The translations under genes and the position numbers were made by a program. From Carettochelys insculpta (taxonomy: Eukaryota; Chordata; Testudines; Carettochelyidae), in NCBI RefSeq assembly GCF_033958435.1, contig NC_134160.1:15363001-15427000 (forward strand): 64,000 nt of DNA. The letters run 5' to 3'. Shown in pieces: positions 1 through 10,658 of this stretch. Every line of letters starts with the position of its first letter. The first letter of the stretch is position 1. Below the pieces are notes generated by a model that saw only the letters and a list, made by a program, of their open reading frames with translations, searched no databases and was not told where the DNA came from.

Positions 1-44
1 GAACAACCAGTGTAGTCAATGGGAGCTGCTGCTGCCCAGCAGTA

Positions 45-118
45 CATCTGATCCTGCTCTGGGCAGGGGGCTGGACTCAAGGATCTCCTGAGGGCTCTCC
101 CAGCGCTGGGATTCTCCG
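45..118 (+). repeat. 3' tail of a turtle tRNA/CR1-tailed SINE (partial)
   Basis: The text resembles the conserved tail of cryptodiran SINEs: a TCCTGCTCTGGGCAGGGGG core, a 'ctggactcaaggatctcctg' type segment, then a decayed TTCTCCGAT end. The tRNA head is absent, so the copy is truncated or lies outside the window. Family assignment is from memory of the consensus shape. Confidence 0.5.
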
Positions 119-120
119 AT

Positions 121-200
121 TCGGAAAAGCAGGCCCTTAATCGCCAAGCACCTCAGTTTCCCCATTTGTAAAAAAGAAACAATTCCTTACTAGCACCCTG
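121..200 (+). repeat. MIR-like SINE fragment
   Basis: Contains the MIR core wording 'cctcagtttccccatttgtaaaa' in the forward direction, followed by A-rich decay. An old, short fragment. Confidence 0.5.
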
Positions 201-840
201 AAGGGAAGGCTACAGAAGCAGGAACGTTTGGGAGCCATTCAAAAGATAATTTGCACGGTATCAGTGTGCATGCACGCATGCACTTTCTCATTTACAGAAG
301 ATTTTTTGCATGGGTGACCATTAGCGTGTGCCAGCAATTCTGGGACATTAACAGCCAAGGAGTCAACTTGCTTCTTTACATATACAGCTTTTTCCAGGAG
401 CAGGAAATTAAGCCCAACCATGAGCCAGAAATAAAAGTTTTAATTTCTCACAAAACAAACTGAAAATCAAATGGTTTCAGGGCAATCAAAGCATTTTGTT
501 TCAGTGGGGGGTGGTATTTTGTTTATTTTACATTACAATTCATAATAATTTAAAAAAATATTTATACTCCACGATGAAATGCATTTGAAAACAAAAAGAC
601 CATTTTGAAATGAAAAATTAAATCTTCCCTTATGGTAAGAGCCAAACAAAACATTTTACCTTATCAAAATGTTTCAATGTTTTACCCTAAATTAAATGTT
701 GGCAAAACTTCTGAGCTCCTGGGGAGTGTTCTGATGTTGATGAATTAGGATTTTTGGATGGGAAAAGGTTCAGTTGGAAAACTTCCAACCAGCCCACCTT
801 ACCCCTTCTGAAGTTCCCAAAGGGCTGGACAAACATCTCT
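201..840. other. AT-rich non-coding stretch
   Basis: About 640 bases of A/T-rich sequence around 470-720 with no convincing gene, long repeat or RNA. The two short open frames at the start are mutual antisense shadows and show no recognisable domain. Confidence 0.6.
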
Positions 841-965
841 AAGGGGCACCACATCACAATGAGGAAACTGACACAAAAAGAGGGGAAGCAAATTGCTCAC
901 AGTCACACAGCAGGTCAGTAGCAGAATTGGAACTAGATCCCAGATCTCCTGACTGTCCGGACCAC
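841..965 (-). repeat. MIR-like SINE fragment
   Basis: Reverse-orientation MIR wording: 'gaggaaactgacac', then 'cacagtcacacagcaggtcag', ending near 'cagatctcctgactg'. The tail order is inverted relative to the forward copies. Confidence 0.6.
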
Positions 966-1702
966 CACTGGACTAGCCATACAGTGAGCTACAAATACAG
1001 ATCAGAGGGGCTGCTTAGAACTGTGCAACCCTTTCAGTGAGGAATAGGTTCACTTGGATTGAAATCCAGCTGCCTTTAGGTTTGGACACGGATACTGCCT
1101 GCCAGATGAACAAATAGCCTAGCAACTGTCTGGGCTCCAGTCCCAAAGCCTAGAGCTTCAGAGAAAAGGGTGGCAAAAATCCGGCCTGCTGACAGGGGTG
1201 GGGGAAGGTGGCAAAGGGGGCAGCTGTCCTGGGACACGGTAAGTCAAAAAGCCGCAGTGGCAGCCTGAAGACCTCCAGTGCCTTTAAACCACCACTGGAG
1301 CCCCAAGCGGTGCTGAAGGGTAGTGGTGAAGAGCTGAGGGGTGGGGGTCATACTTTGCAGGGGTGTTGAGGGGTGGCTGCCCACCCAGTCACCACGCCTT
1401 CCACCTGAGGCCTCACCCTTCCCAGGAGTTCAGAACTGGGCTCCACCTGGCAATTATGTCATCGCCCCCTGCAAAAAATTAATGTCTCCCAGCCAACTGC
1501 ACAGTGTTCTCTTTGGGGAAATGATTCTTCCTGACCCCCGTCAGCTGGAAGCTTAATCCCTCCAATGCAAGTCTCTGTTACCCTCATATTACCAGGCATG
1601 CATGTAGTAACGGCCAGGAACGTTTCCAGCCTGCTCTCAAAACCCAGCTAAAAACATTTCCCCAAAAGCCGCCACAAGTCCCACGGGTTGATCATTCTGT
1701 AC
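966..1702. other. Non-coding stretch, no feature recognised
   Basis: Contains a short open frame around 1341-1556 without recognisable domains. I see no exon, RNA or terminal repeat. Confidence 0.5.
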
Positions 1703-1704
1703 TA

Positions 1705-2020
1705 CAGGTTGAACCTCTCCAGTCCAGCATCCCTGAGACCTGACTGGTGCCGAGCAAGGGAATGTGCCGGAGCACGGGAAGTCAACATTGTCTAGCAGCA
1801 TAACCCACAATCGCTCTGCTCACTGGGCTCTTACAAGACACTTAAGGATAAATTACAGCTAAATAACTGCACAGAACACTGACAGCCAGGACTGGTGGCT
1901 AGAAACAAACTTTATGGGACTGCAGGAAACTTGGTCACACCACGATAAGTGGTCGTCCAGCTCACTGAAATCATGCCAGTTGACAGATGATGGAGTGATG
2001 AACTAGAGAGGTTCAACCTG
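1705..2020 (+). mobile_element. Tigger/pogo-like non-autonomous DNA transposon (copy 1)
   Basis: Begins CAGGTTGAACCTCTC just after a TA (1703-1704) and ends with the inverse wording 'gagaggttcaacctg', giving terminal inverted repeats of about 20 bp. The TA after the right end has decayed to TG. The interior shares the order 'gtctagcagcat', 'aactttatgggact', 'aaacttgg', 'atcatgccag' with the copy at 53191. TA flanks and CAG-type ends are typical of Tc1/mariner-Tigger derivatives. There is no transposase. Confidence 0.65.
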
Positions 2021-2267
2021 TGGTGGAACTGCCAGCAGCAAGTAACTTTTCCAGCTGGAACTCTAGAGGAACCTTGAGTTTGCCCAGTTTGGAGTAATTT
2101 CCTGATCCCCCTTTTGACTCAGAGGAAGTAGCTAGGAAGCCCCTGGTGAATATGGAATGATTTCTTCTACAAAGGATGGAGAGGATTGGTAAACAGTGTA
2201 AATAAAATATTTTGGGAGGTACATACATAGCCTCCGCTATGGTAGTATTTGAGCCCCTCACAATATA

Positions 2268-2385
2268 TTGCATTTATCCACTGGGGAGCAAGGGAGCTGC
2301 TACTACCCCATCGGACAGATGGAGAACCCTATGACATCAAGTGATTAGACCAAGGTCACACAGAGGGTCCACGACACGCATAAAT
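2268..2385 (-). repeat. MIR-like SINE fragment
   Basis: Reverse-orientation MIR order: a degenerate 'cagatggagaac', then 'caaggtcacacagagggtc'. Eroded. Confidence 0.5.
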
Positions 2386-4320
2386 TAAGGCAACATCTCC
2401 AGAGTCCCCCATCATCCTTCCTCTCCTATTAGGATTCTGGTCTGGGGCTGGGCCCTAGGTGGTTAGCAAGACAGTGAATAGTACAAGTAGTGGGTCTGCT
2501 TTTCTAAAGACACTGCAAGCCCCCAGGCCCAACTGATTTCCATGGCAGCTGCAGATATCTGCACAGCAGCATGTATCTGAGCTAGCCATCCTCTTGCTGG
2601 TGAGGGTGCTGGAATGGTTACGCTGCAGGAGCTTCAGCGTGCGCTCTTCAAGTCTTCCCAGCAGCTTGCTGCTCCATGTTGGCAAGCTGCAGCTATGCCC
2701 AGTGACCGACATCCAGGGGTTCCCCAAGACAGGAGCTGAACTCCAGCATAAAAACTAAAACAAGGAGCTGAGTTTTCAGAGCTTCTCAGCAAGTTAGGTG
2801 CCTGGTGGGCACTGAGCTCCACTGGGAATCGAGCCCATAGCGTCTGGTCCAAACTTAATTTGGCTCTTGGTTTGGAAAACACTTTACCACCCACAAACAC
2901 CTCCATATGCTCCTCTCGAGCGGGAGGGAAGGAGCTCTTGTCGGCTCAATGGGGAACAAAAGTCTGTAGTGTGAGGAAAAGAAACCATTTCAACTGCAGA
3001 GAGCAGCTCCCTGGTGTGGCGCAGCAGAGATCAGGACATTTAACCAAACCAAACACAATCAAACAAGTTCAAAGACATATTACCTGCTTCCTGAAACCCA
3101 ATCCCGTGTGGCCAGGGGGCTGCAATCTGCAAATGATAAACACATCCCCATTGTCAGACATCAGGGTAGCCAATTTTGGGTAGATGGATTCCTGGAGGTT
3201 TCATCATATGCCAGGTGCTAATTAAAAATTACTCTTTAATTGACTCCAGGGCAGTCCCAGAGAGTTGGCAAACTTATCAGATGCAGAGTCACCCGACTAG
3301 GTGGCAAACTGAGGTGCCATCTCCTGCTCTCCTCAGCCAGCTGTCGCCAGTCATAGTAGAAGCCTCCTTTCACTCACCCTGGAGGGGCAGACTCTGCTGC
3401 CTCTTCAGAGGTGCTGAGCTTCCACACAGCTGGGAGTGCCATGCGCCTGCAACAGGCTTTGGAAATGGCCGGTTCAGGGGGTGCATCTTCTCTACCTCTT
3501 TCCCAGAGTTCCAAGGAAGTGGGTCCCTTCTCTCCTACCCACGAGGGGAAAGCACCCAGCCTCCTCTGCCCTGCCTCTCCGGGAACAAGGAGTGAAACAC
3601 ACCCAGCAAACACACCCAGCTCCCCTTTCACTTCATTCCAATTCTGTGCAGTCACAGAAGCTTGAGGCCTCAGGGACAGGAAACTCTAGAGTACAGGGCT
3701 GAGCCCAGTCACCTTACAGCCGACCTCAATGCCTGTCTGGTGTCCAGTCTAATCCCTGGCAGAGACTGGCCCTGATCACACGGAGGCCAGTACAGATCTG
3801 ACGTGCCCACATGACACACATCACCCAAGCTCACAGAGGACAATGTGACCACACACAGTGGCCTTCATGGCAGCAGCCTCAGCAGACAGCCCAGGAATGA
3901 ATGAGTCAGGATTGGGACAGGACTACATCTTGGAGTTCACAGATTCTGCCATTGCATGAGACCTCTGCGACCTCCTGAAAATTCCAGCTGCTCTGCCCAG
4001 GGAATTCCAGCTTCCCAGTGGGCTTGGAGCTGGGGATTCAGCCTCACAGGATGGAGCTCTGAGTTCCATGAGTTACTGTTTATTGCCCTTGTCCACCCAG
4101 GCCCAATCCTAGCCTCCCTCCAACACAGACGTGGGGCTTACTGTTGTGATACTGGGACTGTTTCTTGCAGGGCTGAGCTTCCCAGACAGATGGCCTGAGT
4201 AAGGCACTGTGAAACTGCACGTGCAGCCAGCAACTGAGAGGGAGATGGAACCAGACACAGAATTAAGCAGAGCTGTTGCAGTCACCTTCAGCCAGGTGTG
4301 ATCACTGCACAACTGGAAAA
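2386..4320. other. Non-coding stretch left of the DIRS element
   Basis: About 1.9 kb without a supported gene. Several overlapping short frames on both strands (2455-3700) mostly cover each other and carry no domain. No tRNA, long repeat or terminal inverted repeat was seen. Confidence 0.5.
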
Positions 4321-4545
4321 GAGAAGTTACTCACCGTAGTAATGGTGGTTCTTCGAGATGTGTCCCCGTGGGTGCTCCACATGAGGTGTCGGGCTCGCCC
4401 GGCGCCGCAGATTGGATCTTCCAAGCAGTTTCTGCCAGACCGCGCATGCGCCGGTGCGCGCCGCTCCCTTGCGCGCTCCTGGCCACGTGCGCGATCCGGT
4501 CCCCGACAGTTCCTCGACCAACCGCCTCGGGTGCCCCTGCAAAAC
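4321..4545 (-). repeat. DIRS right terminal inverted repeat
   Basis: From 'gttactcaccgtagtaat' through 'gtgtccccgtgggtgctcc' to 'gatccggtccccgacagttc', this stretch is the reverse complement of the left terminus (10230-10426), with about 10 percent mismatch. The outermost ~40 bp (4321-4360) are specific to this end. CpG content is high for the region. Confidence 0.8.
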
Positions 4546-4581
4546 ACTAACAGAGATCCGAAGCGGGGAGGATGGGCGGGT

Positions 4582-4690
4582 AGTGGAGCACCCACGGGGA
4601 CACATCTCGAAGAACCACCGTTACTACGGTGAGTAACTTCTCTTTCTTCTTCGAATGTCCCCGTGGGTGCTGCACAGTAGGTGACTACCC
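4582..4690 (-). repeat. DIRS internal complementary region (ICR)
   Basis: 4582-4641 is an almost perfect inverted copy of the right outer edge (4321-4380). The following 4642-4680 ('tttcttcttcgaatgtcccc' onward) matches the extreme left edge of the element in inverted orientation. The two termini are therefore joined back to back here, which is the defining ICR arrangement in DIRS elements. In the accepted model this segment guides circularisation of the element's DNA. Confidence 0.8.
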
Positions 4691-4724
4691 AGCAGTAACC
4701 CAAGATAGGAGGTGGGTAATCGGA

Positions 4725-5790
4725 TTATGTGCAGGTTGTCCCCGAGAGGACCGCTGTCGAGAGACAGGTATCCTCTTGGAATACCCTGTGAAGGGCGTAA
4801 TGTTTGGCGAAGGTGTCACAGGATGACCAGGTCGCCGCTCTGCAAATGTCTTTTAACGCAACGCCCTTGAAAAAGGCTGTTGATGCCGCCACCGCCCTAG
4901 TGGAATGAGCCCTGGGAGTGGCCGATAAAGGAGTCTTTTTGAGCTCATAGCACATTTTTATGCAGGATACAATGTGCTTTGAGATTCTCTGCGAGGAGAG
5001 ACCTTCTCCTTTCGATTTGGGAGCGAGGGAGACTAGGAGTCTATACGTTTTCCAGAAGGACTTGGTCCTGTCTACGTAGAAGGCTAGCGCCCTCCTCACG
5101 TCCAGGAGGTGTAGGCGCGCCTCTTCGTTGGAGTTATGAGGCTTTGGATAAAACGAGGGTAGAACAATAGGTTCGTTAATGTGAAACTCGGAAGAAACTT
5201 TGGGAACAAAGGCTGGATGCAGCCGTATGGTTACCGCCTCCTTGGAAAAAACAGTGCAGGGTGGCGTTGCCATGACTGCCGCGAGCTCGCTCACCCTACG
5301 AGCTGACGTAATTGCGAGAAGAAAGGTCGTCTTTATTGTAAGGAGGCGGAGGGGAACCGTGGCCAAGGGCTCGAACGGTGGTCCCATTAGCGTGGTAAGC
5401 ACCAGGTCCAAGTTCCACGAAGGTGGAATCAGTTTCCGAGGGGGGTATAGGTTTACCAACCCTTTGAGGAACCTGGTAACCATAGGGTGGGCGAACACCG
5501 TGTGCCCTTCCTCCTCATGTCTGAACGCCGAGATGGCGGCAAGGTGGACCTTCAACGAGGATAGCAAGAGTCCTCCTCTCTTGAGGTCCAGTAAATACTC
5601 TAGTATTGTAGGTATAGGCACCAAAACGGGGGCCAGCTGTTTGGTAGAACACCAAGCCGTGAAGCGAGTCCATTTTTGCTTGTAGGTCTTCCTGGTGGAA
5701 GTCCTCCTGCTACTTTCTAGGACTTGCTGTACTTCCACTGTGCATGTGCTCTCTAGGGAGCTGAGCCATGGATTAACCACACTTGCAGTC
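4725..5790 (-). CDS. DIRS tyrosine recombinase (YR)
   Basis: The last ~350 codons of a long open frame encode a tyrosine recombinase that would insert the element's circular DNA intermediate. An N-terminal SAM-like arm-binding part (around 'RKTYKQKWTRF', 5665-5695) is followed by the catalytic core. The expected residues are visible: an arginine in 'TSARRVSEL', then 'RAHSTRAVAAS' with H and R of the HxxR box (about residues 900 and 903 of the full open frame), a tryptophan in 'AATWSS' (about 926) and the nucleophilic tyrosine in 'KHYAL' (codon at 4797-4799). No stop or frameshift interrupts the domain. The frame stays open upstream to 7604, but that portion overlaps the RT/RNase H frame and has no recognisable domain. 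The true start is unknown; 5790 is a domain-based estimate. The C-terminus stops just before the ICR. Confidence 0.85.
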
Positions 5791-7730
5791 GCAGGCTTTG
5801 GGGGTGCGGGTGCACTATGGACCCCTGGGCTTGCGTGAGCAGATCCGGCGCCACCGGAAGAGGCATCGGTGGACGGTCCGACATGGGCAGCAGTAGGGGG
5901 AACCATTGTTGTCGATCCCACGTTGGGACTATTAGGATCATCCGGGCCCTTTCCCTCCTGGCTTTCTGCAAGACTTTGTGGATCAGCACTGTGGGAGGAA
6001 ACGCATAAAGCAGGGGGCCCCTCCACGGGATCGCGAACGCATCCCCCAGGGACCCCCATCCCAGTCCTGCCTTGGAGCAGAATCGTGGGCACTTCTTGTT
6101 GTGCTGAGTGGCAAACAGGTCTATTTGGGGAAAACCCCATGCGTGGAAAATTGGCCGTAGCAGATCGGGACGGATCTGCCACTCGTGTGTGAGTGCAAAA
6201 CGCCTGCTCAGCTGGTCTGCCTTCACATTGTGCGCACCCGGCAAGTATGAGGCTTTCAAGATTATATTGTTGGCGATGCACCAGTTCCATAAGCGGATTG
6301 CTTCCGCGCATAAGGCACGGGATCGAGCTCCTCCTTGCCTGTTTATATAAAACATGGTGGAGGTATTGTCTGTACTGATCCCGACGACTTTGCCTTGTAT
6401 ACGGTCTCGAAAGTGTTTGCAGGCGTTGAACACTGCTCTGAGCTCCAGTATATTTATGTGTAGTGACTGTTCCGTGGGTGACCACAGTCCTTGAGTCACC
6501 TCTTCGCCCATGTGCGCTCCCCACCCTATGAGGGAGGCATCTGTAGTGAGAAAAACCGATATCTGCGGCTGGTGGAAGGGTACCCCTGTTAGCAGGTTCC
6601 TGGGGTTTACCCACCATTGTAGGGATTTGCGCACCCCGGCTGTGGGCGACACCACCCTGTGAACGGTGTGTACTGCCGGTTTGTATACACTCGCCAGCCA
6701 GTGCTGCATGCTGCGCATGTGTAACCTGGCATTCTGTACTACGAACGTCGCCGCTGCCATGTGGCCTAGCAGCTGCAAGCACATCAAGACCGGCACCGTA
6801 GGGCCGAAGGTGATGACCTGCACGAGGGAACCGATGGCCCGAAAGCGAGCCTCTGGTAGATATACTCTCGCTGTAACCGAGTTTATGCGAGCCCCTATGA
6901 ACTCTATGTCCTGTGTGGGGTCTATTTTCGATTTTGAAAGATTGATAACCAGGCCGAGTGAAGAGAACGTGTTTGCTGTGACGCGTATCATGCGCAGAAC
7001 CTCCCCCTTCGAGGCCCCTTTGAGCAGGCAGTCGTCCAGATACGGGAAAATAAATACCCCCTGTCTGTGCAGGTAGGCTGACACCACTGCCAAGGTCTTG
7101 GTGAAGACTCTGGGGGCCGAGGAGAGGCCAAACGGTAGGACCTTCTATTGGAAGTGTTCGTTGCCTACCATGAACCAGAGGAATCGCCGGTGAGCCGGAT
7201 GGATGGTTATGTGGAAGTACGCATCTTGTAAATCGAGGGCTGCGAACCAGTCTCCATCGTCCAGTGCTGTAAGGATGGAGGCGATTGTGGTCATCTGAAA
7301 ACGTTGCTTGCGCAGGTACCTGTTGAGGCCGCGAAGGTCTAAGATGGGCCTCCAGCCTCCTGTCTTTTTCTCCGTGAGGAAGTACCTCGAGTAGAACCCT
7401 TTCCCTTGCAGTTGCTCCGGCACTCTTTCCACTGCCCCTATGAGCATGAGATGGTCCACCTCCTGCCTGAGCCTCGCTACATGGGAGGCCTCCTGGAGGT
7501 GGGGCTTGGGTGGAGGTCGTGACGGTGGGAGCGACTGGAAGGGGATGACGTACCCCGTGGCTATGATCTCCAGCACCCATTTGTCTGTGGTGATCCTTTG
7601 CCACTGGTCGTAGAATGGTCGGAGGCGATGGTGGAATAGTCGCTTCGGATGACCTTGTGCGATGGTAGTGATGGCGCAGCCCTGGATCTGTATGTCAAAC
7701 TTGTGGCCTTTGGCCCCGCCCCGAGGACAC
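5753..7730 (-). pseudogene. DIRS reverse transcriptase / RNase H / DAM-like methyltransferase, one nonsense codon
   Basis: The frame reads through the RT fingers ('GFYSRYFLTEKKTGGWRPIL'), palm motif A ('ALDLQDAYFHI'), 'VLPFGLSSAP' and the catalytic 'YLDD' box at about 7030-7041. RNase H follows, with acidic positions in 'LTTDASLIGWGAHM', 'INILELRAV', 'GISTDNTSTM' and 'HNVKADQLSR'. A DAM-like methyltransferase remnant comes next ('IDLFATQHNKKCPRF', 'ARMILIVPTWDRQQW'). A single in-frame TAG at 7145-7147, just before 'KVLPFGL', would end the product before the YLDD box. The frame continues uninterrupted on both sides, so this is a point mutation rather than an intron. The last codons overlap the start of the recombinase region. 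The upstream start is uncertain; the frame is open to 8140 but overlaps the Gag C-terminus there. Confidence 0.85.
7145..7147 (-). other. In-frame TAG inside the RT domain
   Basis: The plus-strand bases are CTA. The codon falls between 'GNEHFQ' and 'KVLPFGL', where related elements keep an aromatic residue. It splits the RT frame into 7145-8140 and the downstream part ending at 5753. Confidence 0.85.
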
Positions 7731-9936
7731 ACGGCTCTGTTGTGAACGTCGCCTGGGAGTTCTGTACTGCTGGTGCTGTTGATGTCGCCCTTGCTCGTAA
7801 CCCCTGTGGTACTGGGGGCGCTGTTGCTGGTACTGGTACCGTCTTTGTTGAGGGTAGTACCTTTTCTTTGTGTATGGAGGGGTGTAAATCCCCAGGGTCC
7901 TGAGTGTGGCTCTTGAATCTTTACTGGAATGAAGGACCGAGTCAGTTGATTCAGCAAACAGCTTCTGCGAGTCGAAGGGAAGATCGACGATCTTTGCCCT
8001 GCAGATCCCTCGGTATACCCGAAGTCTGGAGCCAGGACTCCCTTCGCATCACCACTGCCGTTGCTGTGGAACATGCTGCTGTGTCCGCAACGTCTAGGGC
8101 GATCTGAACTCCCGTCCTCGAGGCCGCGTAGCCTTCTCACACTATGGCCTTGAGCACCGGCTTTTTGTCCTCTGGAAGCGAGTCCATGAGGGAGTTTAAC
8201 CTGGAATAGTTGTCAAAATTATGGTTCGCTAAGTGCGCTGCGTAATTTGCCATTCGCAACGTTAAAGTGGAGGAGGAGTAGACCTTTCTGCCGAACAGCT
8301 CTAGCTTCTTGGCATCTTTGTCTGTTCCCCCTGTCCTGAATTGAGATGTCTTTGATCTTTGTTGCGACGACTCCACCACCAAGGAATTTGGCTGTGGGTG
8401 GCTGAACAGGAACTCCATGCCCTTCGCCGGCACGAAGTATTTCTTCTCCGCTCTCTTTTGGACAGGCGGAATAGTCGCAGGGGTCTGCCATATCGTAGTG
8501 GCAGACTCTAAGATCACTTCATCAAGCGGTATTGCTACTCTGGAGGAGGCCGGAGGTCTCAAATTTTTGAGGAGTTTATGGTGTTTCTCTTGCACCTCTG
8601 CTGTCTGGATGCCTTGCGTGAAGGCCACCCTCTTAAACAGCTCTTGAAACTGTTTGAGATCGTCCGGAGGATGGACGTCCCCCGGGGCCGTAGCCTCGTC
8701 CGGGGAGGAGAGCAAGGAACCGCTGGGGTACGTCTCTCTGGACCCTTCCGGTTCCTGCTGGTGATGGTACACCCTCTCACTAGAGGTTTGCGAGGGAAAA
8801 TCTCGGGGTTCCATAACCAGTCCCCCTTGAGATGCTTGAGTCTCTGTCCCCGGTCGCAATTGCCCTCGGGGGTACGAGATCATCTGTGGGGATCTTTCCC
8901 TAGTAGATTGCCGATGGTGTCTATGCCCCGCGTGGTAGGGGCGACCATGGCAGTATAGGCACTGTTCTTGGGAGGGTGACCTAGACCACTCCCTTGGTGC
9001 ATACCCTCTGCGTCTGGGGGAGGGAGATCGTCGAGACACTGGAGAGAGCGATTTTGCATAATAGTCCAGCAGTTCAAACCCCAGGAAGGGTGAAGGTGGT
9101 CCCAGCCAGGGTGAGGCTAGTTGCAAAAATGGAGAAGGGGGCTCCGGGTAGGCTAGCGGGGACCCCTGCCTTCTGGTTGGAGTCTGCAACATAAGCGGAG
9201 GGCTGTGAGAAAGCAACTCCACAGCCCTGTCCGGAGAGGGGCTGCAATGCCTCCTCTTGTGTGCAGCCTTCCCCCTCCCTGGAGGAGGTAACTCCGCCCC
9301 CTGACGCACAGGGGATCCCGGCCCCGTCCGCACCGTGCTCGGCACGCTCGAAGGCGGTGCCGCACGTGCGGTGTCCTTCGGTGCCTGCAGGCTGTGTGCC
9401 TGCGCGCTCTGCACCGCCGGTTCCCCGGGGGTCGGTGCCGCTACCTGCGGTGCCACCGGTACCGGCGCTTGTTTAGCCGCCGCCCTGCCTGCGGTGCAGG
9501 GCGGCTGGCTGATTATCGGAGGCTGAGCCGCTTCCACGTGGCTCTCCGTGCCGCCGCCGATCAGCTGTTGCTGCGGCTGGGGGCTGCTCGCTCCTCCCGT
9601 CCCGCTCACTGTTGCTGCCGGCAGGGATCGGGCTGGGGAGGCTTTCCTCCGTTTTTGCGCTGATGGGGTGAGGGAGGCAGCTTTCCTTTTATGGGCCCCG
9701 GAGGGTCCCTCCTGCTGCGGCCGCTCTGGCACGTCTGGCTGGAGGGCCTTATCAAAAAGCAGCATTTTAAGCCGCATCTCCCTGTCTCTCCTTGCTCTGG
9801 CTGTTAATTTAGCACAGAAGGAGCATTTCTGTGCAACATGGGACTCCCCAAGGCACCTTATGCATAGACTGTGCCCATCGGACGCTGGCATCGCCTCTCG
9901 GCAGGACTCACATTTTTTAAATCCTGAAGAGGACAT
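7695..9936 (-). pseudogene. DIRS Gag-like ORF1, broken by a stop and a frameshift
   Basis: A start codon at 9934-9936 opens a 599-codon frame to a TGA at 8137-8139. The N-terminus has a cysteine/histidine knuckle (CESC at residues 9-12, then C-L-C-I-R-C-L-G-E-S-H and C-S-F-C to about residue 42), typical of vertebrate DIRS ORF1. A long Pro/Ser/Arg-rich middle and an 'RMANYAAHLANHNF' segment follow. Past the TGA the same frame continues with conserved-looking Gag text ('GVQIALDVADTAA'). Near 7984-7990 one extra base shifts the frame; the shifted frame then reads 'LPFDSQKLFAESTDSVLHS' and a Gln/Arg-rich tail to a stop at 7695-7697. The real ORF1 therefore probably ended at 7695, not 8137. Function: nucleic-acid-binding structural protein of the retrotransposon. 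Confidence 0.75.
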
Positions 9937-10229
9937 TGTTGGTGAGTCTTTCAGTTGTTAAACGGGTACTTAGCACCTTCTCTGTGCTGTTTTCCCCTTC
10001 CGATGGCCTGCCAAAGCAGGAGGGCTGATGGCCCTATGCTCCTGGCCTCCGGCGCTTGTTACTGGGACTGGATTGAAGCTGTCCGGCTTGTAGTTTGTTT
10101 GTTGCTTTTGGTTTTTTTTTTGCAAAAATAACAACCGGCTAACTTGCAGTAGCCTAAGTACTTGAAAAACTTTAAAGAAAAACAGTTAAAGTCATTGAAT
10201 ATGCTACTTGGCCTTAGCCTAGTTCGGAT

Positions 10230-10426
10230 TCCGTCTGCAGCCGACGGCGGTTAAGAGGAACTGGCGGGGACCGGATCGCGCACATGGCCAGGAGAGCGCA
10301 AGGGTGCGGCACGCGCCGGCGCATGCGCTGTCCGGCAGAAACTGCTTGGAAGATCCGATCTGCGGCGCCGGGCGAGCCCGACACCTATTGTGGAGCACCC
10401 ACGGGGACACTCGAAGAAGAAGAGCA
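10230..10426 (-). repeat. DIRS left terminal inverted repeat
   Basis: The reverse complement of 4355-4530, ending in 'actcgaagaagaagagc'. It marks the 5' boundary of the element and should hold its promoter. High CpG. Confidence 0.8.
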
Positions 10427-10658
10427 ATTTTGCCCTGTTGCTACCCCTGCAGTCTCAGCCCGGTGGCTAGCAACTTTCCCTCTCCAGGGCTGCCAGGCCT
10501 GTCAACCAGTGCAAAAACTGCACCGCCAAAAGCCAAGCCGCAGACCTCCCCCAAACTCTGATTTGTGAGAGGCCAAGCTACCACTGCAGCTGAAATGAGG
10601 TTCGTGACAGTCGCCCCTTCCCCAGCTAGGTTAGGTCTGATACTCTGAAGGTTGCAAA

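Larger units (their letters stand above)
4321..10426 (-). mobile_element. DIRS-like tyrosine-recombinase retrotransposon, near full length
   Basis: A minus-strand element of about 6.1 kb. In its own direction it holds a left terminal repeat, a Gag-like frame with an N-terminal zinc knuckle, a reverse transcriptase/RNase H/methyltransferase frame, an overlapping tyrosine recombinase, an internal complementary region and a right terminal repeat. DIRS elements integrate through a circular DNA intermediate using a tyrosine recombinase rather than a DDE integrase, so no classical LTR or target duplication is expected, and none is seen. Inactivating changes are few: one stop and one frameshift in Gag, and one stop in RT. 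The recombinase looks intact, so the insertion is probably moderately young. The outer boundaries are set by the ends of the inverted repeats. Confidence 0.9.

Noticed and set aside
4321..10426. Endogenous retrovirus
   Set aside because: No direct LTRs, no DDE integrase, protease or envelope; a tyrosine recombinase and inverted termini identify DIRS.
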